From: Pezicula radicicola | Lineage: Eukaryota > Ascomycota > Leotiomycetes > Helotiales > Dermateaceae | Length of the DNA stretch: 64,000 nt | NCBI GenBank assembly: GCA_003008705.1 | Contig: PDUO01000026.1 | Coordinates: 496,001 to 560,000, forward strand | Reading direction: 5' to 3' | Shown: positions 32,701 to 42,972 of the stretch, piece by piece | Layout of the letters: the number at the start of each line of letters is the position of its first letter | How positions within the stretch are numbered: the first letter of the stretch is position 1 | The notes under the pieces: model-generated | Databases searched by the model: none | The model's input: only the letters and a program-made list of their open reading frames with translations | What the model was told of the DNA's origin: nothing | Translations under genes and position numbers: made by a program

Positions 32701-33186
32701 TACGTACTTAGTGACGAAGCAGATCTCACAACAACGGCTAGTATTGCTGTTGGCTATAGGAATCTGTCAGCAATGATTCATGGTAAATTACAGAGATTCT
32801 ACCTTGGTCTGCCATATTGTCAACGACGTAGAAGTGATGACTGCGAAAAGATGACCAGCCCGGGACATTCTCAAAGCCAGCAGAGGCTCCTTATCCTGAG
32901 CCAACCCTGGGAAATAGCCCGCATCCCCAAGGAATCGGGCAGAGAGTGGTCTATGAGTGTCATTCTGCTCAACAGGCTTAATACCAGGGGTCTTTGGGGT
33001 CAGCGGTGGCATTTCACTATCGTCATCCTGCCCCCCCAATCCAAAGCCTGGAGCTTCTAGAAGACCTTTACTCCCATCTCCCGTTTCATGCGATTCGGAG
33101 TCATCGTCAGACTCGTGGATGCGATCTTTCGGTGCATTACTATTGCTCGCTGCGTATATTCGGGGAGCTCCAATAGGCCAGTACAT
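29757..33186 (-). CDS. RIC1: Guanine nucleotide exchange factor subunit Ric1
   Basis: A 1,109-residue partner of Rgp1. The Ric1-Rgp1 complex is the exchange factor for the Golgi Rab Ypt6 and acts in retrograde endosome-to-Golgi traffic. Exons: 33186-32803, 32753-30570, 30518-29757; introns are 49 and 51 nt. The start MYWPIGAPRIYA matches the usual YWPIGAPRVYA opening of the family. An insert of about 65 acidic/Ser residues follows. WD40-like beta-propeller repeats occupy the N-terminal two thirds (LSYSPDGYCLFAGYKNGWATWSV; SPDGRYVAVAGRRGLAHYS). The RIC1 C-terminal domain is recognisable by EYFAHSLEILLHNVLDEE and by LLRLLSRAKEEGDWELCKELARFL. The C-terminal tail is Ser/Arg-rich and low-complexity. 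Its head faces TEX1. Confidence 0.95.
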
Positions 33187-34072
33187 GGCGATCTAATGCC
33201 ACGAAAAGCTTCATTCGTAAGGTCGCATGGCAATGAAATGACGCAGCAACATCAATGGGAAGTTGAGGATCCTAGGGAATGCTGTAGCGGGCCCCTTTCT
33301 TATTACGTTGATAGACTGGTTGAATGTACAATTACCTACTAGGTAAGTGTACTGAACTCGACTGGCAGGTTGTCGCAGGGTCGTACATGATTGGCTCAGA
33401 TTCTGCCGCTAGCGGGCGCTCCCCCGGTTTTCAGTCCCCTTGGCGTTCCTCACTGCACTTCGCTACAATTAAATCTACCCGTATCATGATTCAAGCATCA
33501 AAGGGCTTCCTCATCATCTTCCTCCTCCCACATCAAATAATGTATCTTACAATTGCTTACCTCCTTCTTGAAGAAAACCTTGCTTAATATTCTTACCATC
33601 GGATCTCGCGTGCTTCATTTTCTTTTGCACGCGTACTGACTGCATTGCCAGTTGGTATCTGGCTCTCGAGAGTGAATTGAAATTTGACGAGCAGAGTCCA
33701 TATTTGGTTTCAGTCTCGGATGGTCTCTCTTGCCTTTTTGGACTCAAGATGCCGCCCATACGCCACAGACAGAGTGTTGCAAAAGAAAGATTCTCATTCG
33801 TTTTTGGCAGTCTAAGAACTACCACATACCACGATCCTTCAGCTCCGAGGGGCCCAAGTCACACGTATGTTTATTTACGCTTTTATTCTCGAGATGAAGC
33901 TTAAGGCACCATCTTCTATCTTATTATTCCCCCTCCCAAGTTCAAAGATGGAAGGAGCGAAGGAGCGTCATGATCACAGTCTTGTGGCAATTGCTCCAAT
34001 ATCGTAGTCGCTCAATAGTCAACCTTTTGCTGTAATTATATATATTTGCAAGGAATATTGATACGTCTATCC
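33187..34072. promoter_or_regulatory. Divergent promoter region between RIC1 and TEX1
   Basis: About 890 bp between divergent start codons. Overlapping frames at 33547-33825 (-) and 33677-33904 (+) lack domains and splice logic, and I treat them as chance. A TATATATTT run lies at 34038-34048, about 30 nt before the TEX1 ATG, too close for a TATA box. Confidence 0.4.
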
Positions 34073-35405
34073 ATGGATACTACAGAACACAAGAGGAGGC
34101 GGCCATCCTCGCCCATGGCTTTTATTCGTCATCTAAAGTTCGTCCCAAGATCTTTCTTTGGATACCGACTAACACACCGAGTTCTAGATTGCGAAGTATC
34201 GCGTGGAATCCCTTGGGCACGTTGATAGCTACTGGGTCGATTGATAAGACGCTTCGAGTGTGGAACCCAGACAGACCTTCTGTGAAGTATTCCACGCCCC
34301 TTGTTGGGCACGCCGCCAGTATAGAAAAGGTGGCCTTTAATCCAGTCAAAGATGCCGAGCTGTGCAGTGTAAGCAGTGATGGCGTGGCTAAATTCTGGGA
34401 CGTGCGAACGAAAACGGTCATCAACGAGGTCAAGGGGTTAGGCGACGCTTTCACACTTGCCTGGGCACCTGACGGAGAAAGTCTTGTTGTTGGTAATAAG
34501 GTATTTCAAACCCTTCCCGCAGTGGACTTGATGGCCGAGAGTTGGAAGCCTGCCCAAGCAGTCGAGCCTGTTTGAGTAACTTAAACAAAACCTTGGGTTC
34601 TGCCACCTACCATTTGAGTCGTTACCTTGACGCTAGAACTCTACGGAATTTTTGATTCAACACTAATATTGCTCAGGCGGATAACCTTTTCGTCCTTTCT
34701 CCTACACAATCAACGCCCATTGCTTCACACCAGCAAAGTGTACAGACCAACCAGGTAACATTCTGTTGGGGTAGCAAGAAGATATTCCTCACCACTGGAG
34801 AAGGCCGGGTCAAGATTTTATCATATCCAGACTTCAAGCCTCTTATCTACGTCAATTCTGAGCCGCGAACTCCTTTCACACTAAATGGACATACATCGTC
34901 TTGCCTTTCGGTCGAGATGCAGCCTACGGCGCGGCACTTAGCTACTGGAGGATCTGATTCAATAATAACACTTTGGGACACAACCGATTGGATATGCCAA
35001 AGAACGTTGATTGATATGGTCGGGCCGGTAAGAAGCATAAGCTTCAGCTTCGATGGTAGCTACATCGTAGGAGGAAGTGATGAGGGAAACGGGCTTGAAA
35101 TTGCGCATGTAGAGACCGGAGACTACGTACACACTGTCAAGACATCAGCTCCATGTCCTATAGTTGCTTGGCATCCGAGCAAGTACGTTCTTGCATACAG
35201 TGATCCTGCTGGTTTAAAGGTATGTCCAAGCTCATGGTGTCGTTTTCACTATCAAGGAAGTTTTGGAAGTTGAGACATCCGTTCAATTCAAAAATGTGTC
35301 TCTCAACTTCCTGACTTACTCCTATTCTCTCCAAGATAAGGAAGCTAACTCGGAATTATATATTAGATAATTGGAGTAGATCCAGAAAGAATGGATAGAA
35401 GATGA
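34073..35405 (+). CDS. TEX1: THO complex WD40 subunit Tex1/THOC3
   Basis: A 319-residue seven-bladed WD40 protein of the nuclear TREX/THO complex, which couples transcription to mRNA export. Exons: 34073-34137, 34188-34500, 34677-35219 and 35367-35405; the last is only 39 nt and supplies IIGVDPERMDRR. The first exon encodes MDTTEHKRRRP, an Arg/Lys-rich start. WD signatures include IAWNPLGTLIATGSIDKTLRVWNP, SVSSDGVAKFWDVRT, ATGGSDSIITLWD and SISFSFDGSYIVGGSDEG. The LRSIAWNPLGTLIATGS block is the typical THOC3 opening. Intron 2 (176 nt, donor GTATTT) and intron 3 (147 nt) are longer than the local norm. The sum closes in frame. The alternative, a generic WD40 protein, is less likely given length and repeat order. 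Confidence 0.9.
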
Positions 35406-35722
35406 TGATTAAAATCGATTAACTTTATAGCATCGTCCTAGACAATCAATAAGTTCGATTACTCAAACCAATTCAGTAACCCCAAGCCACTAAATGAGTG
35501 CGGATGTCGATTTGATTCTGGCGTATACCGGTAGTCCTCTTCCATCCTCTCCATCCTGCCATCAAGTTTCTAGTTTAGTGCCGAGGTACTACAATTATCA
35601 AGCTCTTGAGTCGGCCGAACATCAGGCCGACTCTTGCAGCGGTCAAGGCGGCGTCAATGCACAACAAGGCTGAAATATGGTTGATTCGTTTTGACCACGT
35701 AGGAACTTCGAAAACTAAACAT
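35406..35722. other. Intergenic 3' region of TEX1
   Basis: A 317-bp convergent gap. It is AT-rich with no gene. Confidence 0.5.
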
Positions 35723-36340
35723 TTAGCTGACGGCATCACCGCTGGTGCCTTGAAGACCTTGAGCCCTTTGAAATCGGTGCTTCCACCAGTCTAGTGCTTC
35801 ATCTAATAATTCGGCAGAGGGCATGTCGCGTCCAACTTGTTTCCAATGCTTGCTTGAACTTTGGTGGAGTGTCAGCCCGTCATCCTCCCCAAATATCTTT
35901 GCTGAACGAGCCATCAACTGGTGTTGTCGTAGTGGTGAAGTCCACACCAAAGTACTTATCAAGACTTTAAGCATTATTAAGAGGGAAGGCTGAGCACTCC
36001 GACCAGCACACCTGACATCCTTGAAGATCGGGGGTTCGATCACAAGCGAACACCGACGCGACCATTTATCTCTAAAGTCTATGTCATAATCCCTATTCAA
36101 CCGTTGTTCGCTCTCCTTCTCCGCGAATGTCAGCTTGGAGGGTTCAGTGATTGTCTGGCAGTTTCGAATATCTCCTAAGCTATATTTCAAAAGTTGCGAC
36201 AGCCCATATTGGGCTCCATTAATTCGAATGTAGCTTAGCGGCACAGCAGCAACATTTGCGACAAACATCAACAAAACGAACATAATCGGAAGGCTTCGAG
36301 AAACCCAAACTGCGAAGAACTCTAAAGTAGAGCAGCGCAT
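35723..36340 (-). CDS. Hypothetical protein with N-terminal hydrophobic segment
   Basis: An open frame of about 206 codons from the ATG at 36340. The N-terminus has one strongly hydrophobic segment (SLPIMFVLLMFVANVAAVPL), a membrane anchor or signal sequence, then NGAQYGLSQLLKYSLGD and a charged region rich in Lys, Glu and Arg. A possible 57-nt intron (GTGTGC ... GATAAG, about 35950-36007) could be removed in frame, changing the middle to DVSTLVWTSPLRQHQ. The C-terminus (LLDEALDWWKHRFQRAQGLQ) looks amphipathic. I recognise no family. Its start lies only 48 bp from the divergent ATG of the Zn2Cys6 regulator, so if real the two genes share an extremely short upstream region. Evidence is length and composition only. 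Confidence 0.45.
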   Translation of the reverse strand: MRCSTLEFFAVWVSRSLPIMFVLLMFVANVAAVPLSYIRINGAQYGLSQLLKYSLGDIRNCQTITEPSKLTFAEKESEQRLNRDYDIDFRDKWSRRCSLVIEPPIFKDVRCAGRSAQPSLLIMLKVLISTLVWTSPLRQHQLMARSAKIFGEDDGLTLHQSSSKHWKQVGRDMPSAELLDEALDWWKHRFQRAQGLQGTSGDAVS

Positions 36341-36388
36341 TGGCAAAGAAGACTTTCGTTCAGGGAACAAAGTTGCGCTCGATCCAGG

Positions 36389-39258
36389 ATGTCGTCTGCG
36401 TCAAATAGCCCGCCCGAGGGGTATTTCAACGACCTTTCGCAAACCACAGGGAGCACTGGACGGAACAAGCGCCCGCGCAGTCCTTCTCATAATATGAATG
36501 TGCTTGCAGAGGCTGCTGCCAGTGGGGGGGATACGAATGTACCTAAGCCGAAGAGGATTGCTTGTATCATATGCAGAAAGAGGAAGCTGAAATGCGATGG
36601 GACGAAGCCAAGCTGTTCGACATGTACAAGATTGGGCCACAACTGTGCTTATGATGAAGTCCGTAGGAAATCAGGCCCCAAAAGAGGTTATGTGAAAGCA
36701 TTGGAAGAGAGACTAAGTGAGTTGAATCCATGCGTTATAAATATGACCATTTTTAAGCAATTAGCCCAATATGGCAATGCTATATATTTGCCATGAAAGC
36801 TAAATATTTTTATCTGCAGAACAAGTCGAGACTCTTCTTAAAACGCAAGATCCTGCAGTCACTGCTTCGGAGACTACACAAAATAGCTTCGCCAGCACCC
36901 TGGCTTCCACAAGCGGATCTTCTCTCCAACCACCGACAACCAGTGCAGATTTCAACGTGGGAAATTCTTCCATTGGAGTTACTAGCGGCGTCAATGCAGA
37001 GCGATGGGACTTCAATGGGACTTCTCCTCAGGCAGCTATGGACGATCTGGCATTCACAAACGGTATGGCAATGGGCCTGGGGCTTGACGATAGTACTTTC
37101 ACCTGGGAGATGATTGGACTTGGACTCGAAGAGCCCTTACCCCCACAAGAAACGATCGACGAACTTCACCAAATATTCTTTGACAAAATACACCCATCTC
37201 TACCCATGATACACAAATATCGTTACCTTGCTGCAATGAATCTGGCACCGAACCAACGCCCACCCGTTACCTTGAGATATGCTATGTGGACCCTTGCTGC
37301 ATCCGTGACTGAAAAATATATGGATTTGAGGGATCATTTTTATCAGCGATCACGGAAATATATGGAGTCAGACTACTTAAAGGGCCATGGCGAAAATATG
37401 ATATCTGTCGCCCATGCCCAAACGCACGTTCTCCTGGCTTCATATGAGTTCAAAATGATGTATTTTCCTAGAGCTTGGATGAGTACCGGGTCCGCCGTAC
37501 GAATGTGTCAGATGATGGGCTTGCACAGACTAGATGGCGTGGGTTTAGATGTCAAGCAATGCCTACCACCCCCTCGAGACTGGACTGAAAGAGAAGAAAG
37601 ACGCCGGACATTTTGGATGGCTTTTGCTGAGGACCGCTATGCGAGCATTGGAACAGGCTGGCCCATGACCGTTGATGAGAAAGATATTTTGACAGATCTC
37701 CCCGCATCGGACGAAGCGTTTGAGATGAGCAAGCCAGAGCAAACGCAATCTCTCGCAGACGCGATGTCTCCTACTGGAGCCTCGAGACTCTCAGCATTTG
37801 CTGGGATTGTCTTGATGGCTTGTCTTTTTGGACGTAATCTTATACATCTACATCGCCCTGATCCTGACGACAGGGATAACGATTTGAATGGAGAATTCTG
37901 GAAACGGCACAGAAAAATGGACAATATACTTCTCAACACTTCCCTATCTATGCCATCGCATTTGAAACTACCAAATGGACTATCCCAACCGAATATTGTG
38001 TTTGTTAATATGAACATCCACACTTCTACAATATGTTTGCATCAGGCCGCTATATACAAGGCAGACAAGAACAAGCTTCCACCATCAATCAGCGCCGAAA
38101 GCAAAGCACGGTGCATTACTGCAGCCAACGAAATTGCCAATGTCATGCGTATGATATCTCATATGGATCTATCGACTGTGAGTGTCTATGTGTCCAACGG
38201 CTTCCAATCTACTAACCTATAATAGATGAACCCATTCATATCTTTCTGCTTATACGTTGCGGCGCGCGTATTTGTCCAATTTCTGAAGAGCCAACCGGAT
38301 GATAGTCAGACTGGAGATGCCTTAAGATTTCTTCTGTCTGCCATGAACGCTTTAAAGAGGAAGAATCCCCTTACTGAATCATTCCTTGTGCAATTGGACG
38401 TCGATTTGGAGGGTCTTGGTATGCGAAATCCGAAGTACAAATCTGTATTTGCCTACAGCGAAGATAACGTAAGTATCACTCGACTTCCTGCTGTCAAACA
38501 AAAACTAATAGACGTAGCTGGGCATTTCTAGTGCCAGGAATCCCGAGATAGGCAATAAACCCTTCAACAAGTCTCTTCGAAATGAATGTGTATCCATCCT
38601 GCGAATAGCCGGAGACGACACAATGGTAGATGATCCAACAATAACTGCAGGCGGATCAAATAACTTTCAATCAGACGCGGACCCAAACAGCTGGGCTCCA
38701 TTAGTTGAACATAATAACCAGGGGCAAGATGATGTACAACGCACAATCGCAGGACTTGCGATTGGTTCAGTACCGCGAGGAATATACGCGTCTGGGAATC
38801 TTAACGGTAGTGTTGGCTACGTCCATAGTGAAAGTACAGGAGCAGACCCAGGTTTATCCCCTGATACTGGCAACTCAAACCGGCCGACACCAAACTCTAC
38901 AACGCCATCCGATACACGTTCTAACATGGCTGGGGGTCAGAACAACAATTCGAATCACGGATCTTATGAGACCAGCCCTGCTGCAACTTCGGCACAGCGT
39001 GCACCGGATAGTCGCCCGATGTCAAGTTTCTTTCCGTCAACTGTGGATTACTCAAATGTACCCGCAACAGGCTTAACGCCAGATAACACCTTCAGCATGC
39101 CACCTACTCCAGGAAGAGACTTTGCTGGGTCGCAAGGATGGGAGCAGACAACAGGATTAACGCCTGTTGGGGAGGGTGTCTTTCGACACCTGATGGGATT
39201 GGGACCCATGGAACCAAATATGGAAGCCATGGATCTAGGATGGGAGGGCGACTCTTAG
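36389..39258 (+). CDS. Zn2Cys6 fungal-specific transcription factor
   Basis: An 889-residue Gal4-type nuclear regulator. Exons: 36389-36716, 36820-38177, 38226-38468, 38518-39258, with introns of 103, 48 and 49 nt; the sum closes in frame. A Ser/Pro-rich N-terminus precedes the binuclear zinc cluster CIICRKRKLKCDGTKPSC...C (CX2CX6CX6CX2CX6C), a basic linker (RRKSGPKRGYVKALEERL) and a short coiled coil (KQVETLLKTQ) made by the first splice. The fungal_trans middle homology domain covers about residues 180-480 (HPSLPMIHKYRYLAAMNL; RTFWMAFAEDRYASIGTGWP). The C-terminal 250 residues are Asn/Ser/Thr/Gly/Pro-rich and disordered, with MPPTPGRDF near the end, and could be an activation domain. The target pathway cannot be read from sequence. 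No gene cluster is adjacent that would suggest one. Confidence 0.92.
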
Positions 39259-40088
39259 GCCCCAAAGTATCTCATTGGGTAAAGGGGTCATAGAAAGGGT
39301 AATATAATGAATAGCTATGGCGTTAAAAGGACTCTGTCGGGACGGAAGGTCTAGCTCTTTCTGCCTTTGGTCAAGGCATCCTCATGAAGGTTCACTTGGG
39401 ATGGCGTCTTGATGATGTTATGATGTGTAAAACAGATATGGCATGTTTTTGTTGGAATGGGTGCTTAGACAGGTTATTCCCACTCTTGTCTTGTTACTTA
39501 TCTGTACCTACTTCTCGGTCTCAGATGATTCAATGAAGTACAAACTTCTTTTCCACTTGAACGCCCTTCATAAAAACAAGCTTGAAATTAAATACTTGAG
39601 ACAAGCGAGTTAGCCAGAAAGTAAGTTGCCCAAGGATTGAGGTGCTGATGTCGAATTCCGCCGAAGATTTCCAGTATCTCCAGTAGGTAGAAAGACAACT
39701 AGTGTCAATGATCTTCATATATTTAGAATAAACATATTATACCAGAAACCCGTGGATTTCTAGAACCTTCGTGCTTCGTAAAAGGAATGAATAAGGCTCA
39801 AAATAAGTGAGGCCTCTCCCCTTTCTCTTTCTCGCTTGCCGCCCCTCTCAAGTCAAGTCACAAGCGAAACAGAAGCGGGTTTGCGCGCGGTACCGTAATC
39901 TCGACCCCACCAACACCAAGTTCCTTCTTGCAAAGAGCCTCAACCCCAGCCTAGCCCTCACAACACCAACTTTAACCGCCAGCCTTGGGACATCCTTCCC
40001 CTTCTTGAACAATCGATTACGACGGAAGTTGCCACACCATCGCAGTAAGTGCTCAAGGGCACATGCTGAACGGCGACAAGGCGCAATC
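39259..40088. other. Intergenic plus 5' leader of CKB1
   Basis: It holds the 3' flank of the Zn2Cys6 gene and the CKB1 promoter and leader. A C/T- and CAA-rich section from about 39800 to 40080 resembles a 5' untranslated region. The open frame through it is not convincing. Confidence 0.45.
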
Positions 40089-42140
40089 ATGGATGATTTC
40101 AACAGCGAGACCGACAGCGACTACACTAGTTATTGGAGAGATTGGGTAAGTACTTGTGCTGGTCTTCATTTGTTTCCCTGTGCACTGTTACTCTGTTTTT
40201 GCGCGCGCGCGCAATATATCCTGCAACTGCGACCTGCGACGACTTGGCCAGGATCGGGCAGGCGACACTGGATGCGATTACCTTCAGCACGGAATCCAAA
40301 CCATACCTGGGGTCGAGGAAGGCATGATGGAATCGATCGACGAGGCGCAACCATTTTCTCAACAACAAAATCGAAGTTGCTCAGCCAAGGAAGCAGCTCA
40401 AGGCACCTTCTCATCAATATAATTTGACCGCAAGAGGGTAATTCACTCAGAATGCCGTCTTCAAAAGACGATAACGTCGATCAAGAGAGCGACCATGCAT
40501 ATGAAAAGGGCGAAGACGGTAGCATGGATATAAGTTTAAGGCAGAAGCAACCGCCTTTGAAGGATGACGACGTCAATCAACAGAGCGATCATGAAGACGA
40601 GAAGGGCGAATATGATCGCGACAATCTGCTGCCTTCGAAAGTCGACGACGGCATTCAAGGAAACGACCATGAACATGAAAATGGCGAAAATGGTAGCGAG
40701 AATCTGCCGCCTCTGAAAGACGGCAACACCAATCAACAGAGCGACTGTGAACATGGGAAGGGCCAAGATCATAGTCTAGCTACAAGTCTGGGGGAGAATT
40801 TGCCGCCTTCGAAAGATGACAACATCAAACAAGAAAACGACCAGAAACACAAGAAGGCCGAAGCTGACATAGTGGCTAAAGCTTTGAGAAAGTCTGCAGC
40901 GTCGTTTTGGATACCTCTGGTCCGGGGACCATTTTTCCTGTACCAAGACATCCCCGAGGGATTTGATGGGGAATTTGACGCTGGCCGTCGTTGGAGCAGT
41001 CGCTACTGGATGATCGACGATCGAACAGGAACCATGAGACGTCGATATCAGGACAGTACCGAAACGAATTCTTCAGAGGATGAGGATTACAGAGCTGTCC
41101 AAAAATTCGTGCGGCATGGTAATCCTTATAATCGTCTATTCCCTAAGCTGTACCAACGCGAGTGGATCCGAATGAATGTTCGTGTTTGGGTGACCAAGTT
41201 GGTTTGAGTAACTTCAAATTCCAGCCCTCCACCAGGCCAGCAGCAGCAGGCCGGATATCTGCGGCTTCAAGTGTTTCCGCAAGAGCAAGCGCTGTCAATC
41301 GCCAAGTCTATTTACAAGAGAACTGAAAGCCCAGCTGCTAATGTCTACTCTAGTTCATTTCCTCTCGTGGCAATGAGTATTTCTGCGAGATTGACGAAGA
41401 CTACCTTACTGATCGATTCAATCTCACGGGTCTAAACACTGAGGTACAATACTACCAATATGCATTGGATTTGGTCACAGACGTATTTGATCTAGACTGC
41501 GACGATGAGATGAGAGAGACGATCGAGAAGTCTGCAAGACATTTGTACGGCCTGGTACACGCTCGATACATTGTCACGACCAGAGGTCTGTCGAAAATGG
41601 TTTGTACTCTTGCAGGGAACTATACGAGACCCTACTAACGCTCAGCAGCTCGAAAAGTACAAGAAGGCAGACTTCGGAAAGTGCCCACGAGTCATGTGCA
41701 AATCTCACCCACTGTTACCTATGGGTCAAGCAGATAATCCCAACGTTAAGGCAGTAAAGCTTTATTGTGCCCGATGTGAAGACATCTACAACCCAAAATC
41801 CTCCCGCCACTCAGCAATAGACGGAGCTTACTTTGGTACCTCTTTCCACAACATCATTTTTCAGGTCTATCCGGCCCTTATTCCTCAAAAGAGCATCGAT
41901 CGATATATACCACGCATCTACGGCTTTAAGGTCCATGCACCTGCCACTTTAATTCGATGGCAGAATGCGGAAAGAGATGACATGCGGAAGCGCCTGAGAA
42001 AGCTAGAGGTCGAGAGTGGGTTTAAAGATGATGAAGGCGATGTTGATCCAGAGGATTCAGAGGAGGAGGAAGAGGATGACGACGTTGATGTTGAGGCAAT
42101 CGAAAATGGAGAGATGGAGGGCAGAGAGATACAAATTTGA
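40089..42140 (+). CDS. CKB1: Casein kinase 2 regulatory subunit beta
   Basis: A 264-residue beta subunit of the CK2 tetramer. Exons: 40089-40145 (19 codons, ending TSYWRDW), 41354-41599 and 41649-42140; the sum closes in frame. Exon 2 resumes at FISSRGNEYFCEIDEDYLTDRFNLTGL, the invariant CK2-beta core. The zinc-ribbon cysteines are in KCPRVMC and LYCARCEDIYNPKSSRH. Dimer and alpha-contact segments DGAYFGTSFHNIIFQ and RYIPRIYGFKVH follow. The C-terminal tail is a long Asp/Glu run, as in fungal Ckb1 proteins. Intron 2 is 49 nt and normal. Intron 1 is about 1,208 nt, from a good GTAAGT donor at 40146 to the acceptor at 41353, some twenty times the local norm, and contains a complete ORF. The kinase identity is secure. 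The long intron is the oddity. Confidence 0.95.
40452..41207 (+). CDS. Unknown acidic repeat ORF nested in CKB1 intron 1
   Basis: An uninterrupted 251-codon ORF lying wholly inside the first CKB1 intron on the same strand. Its first 145 residues are about five degenerate acidic repeats of 26-34 residues: each starts with a (P/L)(S/L)KD(D/G)(D/N) element and carries a QQSD or QESD core and a short charged spacer. Repeats begin near 40452, 40555, 40633, 40711 and 40807. Amino-acid character is conserved while codons have diverged, which fits selection on protein. The last 105 residues are different: folded-looking and aromatic/basic, with PFFLYQDIPEGFDGEFDAGRRWSSRYW-type content and a Tyr/Arg-rich end. 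I recognise no family. In-frame fusion to CKB1 exon 1 is not possible with the acceptor just before its ATG (that frame stops soon). It could be a nested gene, an alternative transcript or chance; repeat conservation argues against chance. Confidence 0.5.
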   Translation: MPSSKDDNVDQESDHAYEKGEDGSMDISLRQKQPPLKDDDVNQQSDHEDEKGEYDRDNLLPSKVDDGIQGNDHEHENGENGSENLPPLKDGNTNQQSDCEHGKGQDHSLATSLGENLPPSKDDNIKQENDQKHKKAEADIVAKALRKSAASFWIPLVRGPFFLYQDIPEGFDGEFDAGRRWSSRYWMIDDRTGTMRRRYQDSTETNSSEDEDYRAVQKFVRHGNPYNRLFPKLYQREWIRMNVRVWVTKLV

Positions 42141-42972
42141 GATTAATAAATCAAGCCGCTAGGATTCATGGATGCGTATTGGTGGTAGTATTGTTTTGTT
42201 CTTCAGCAAAGTTTATAGGGGGGGCGTGGAGTATGGGCAAGTCAAAGCATGGAATCCGGCGTTAAAATCGATGTGTTCGTTTCCTTCGCTCTACCTTAGA
42301 AAGCATGGTTTCCCTCCAGTATCAACGAAACCAATAAATCCAGAAGACAATTTTCACATATTGTTTAATCACTCTCTCCTATAAAATTTATTACTCCTGT
42401 TTGGACTTACAGTATGTACTGTACTGTACTCAACACAAATTCAATACGTTTACTTCGTACCTCAAATCTCATCATTCCTTTCTCATAGAGCCGAGCGTTT
42501 GTCAAATTATGTCCTCCTCGCGCACTTTCATTAAATCCTCAAATAGACCTCGAGTTCAAGAGGTGACTTAGAACTAGGTCTCTCCTCAAGTGCAGGCAAA
42601 TCGCTTCTGAATGTAGAATAATACATTCTTATTTGAATGCATGGATAAGAAACTCTCTAGCCTATTTTTTATAATAGATAAGTACTTGAAGAGCTAAATA
42701 TTGACAGCGCTATTTGTTACTTTAAATCTGTAAGCACGTTCACTATGAAACGATAAGTGACTAGGTAAATTAGATTCGGGATGTATAAACTACTCATTAA
42801 ATGAACGTAAATAAGTTGGCAAGATTACCTGCCCTTAACCAATGCTCACACTCTCCCTTTTCCTTTCCCACGTGTCCTTTTTCCATTTTCCATCCGCTTC
42901 CTCCATTTCCATTACTGTAGACCTATTACTTCACACTAACCTCATTCGTTTTGTTGCTTTGAGCACTCTCGT
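42141..42972. other. Convergent 3' region of CKB1 and HsbA-like gene
   Basis: About 830 bp between stop codons, AT-rich. It has many GTACTG/TACTTG-type words and no supported gene. Confidence 0.5.

Noticed and set aside
33547..33904. Opposed ORFs in the RIC1-TEX1 promoter interval
   Set aside because: Mutually overlapping on opposite strands, short, no domain and no splice signals; more likely chance frames.
36000..36070. GGTTCGATCAC motif resembling a tRNA T-loop
   Set aside because: No matching acceptor, D or anticodon stems around it; it lies within the minus-strand ORF.
40536..40772. Hydrophobic minus-strand ORF opposite the nested CKB1-intron ORF
   Set aside because: It is the antisense shadow of the acidic repeats, where Asp/Glu/Asn codons read as Ile/Val/Phe/Leu.
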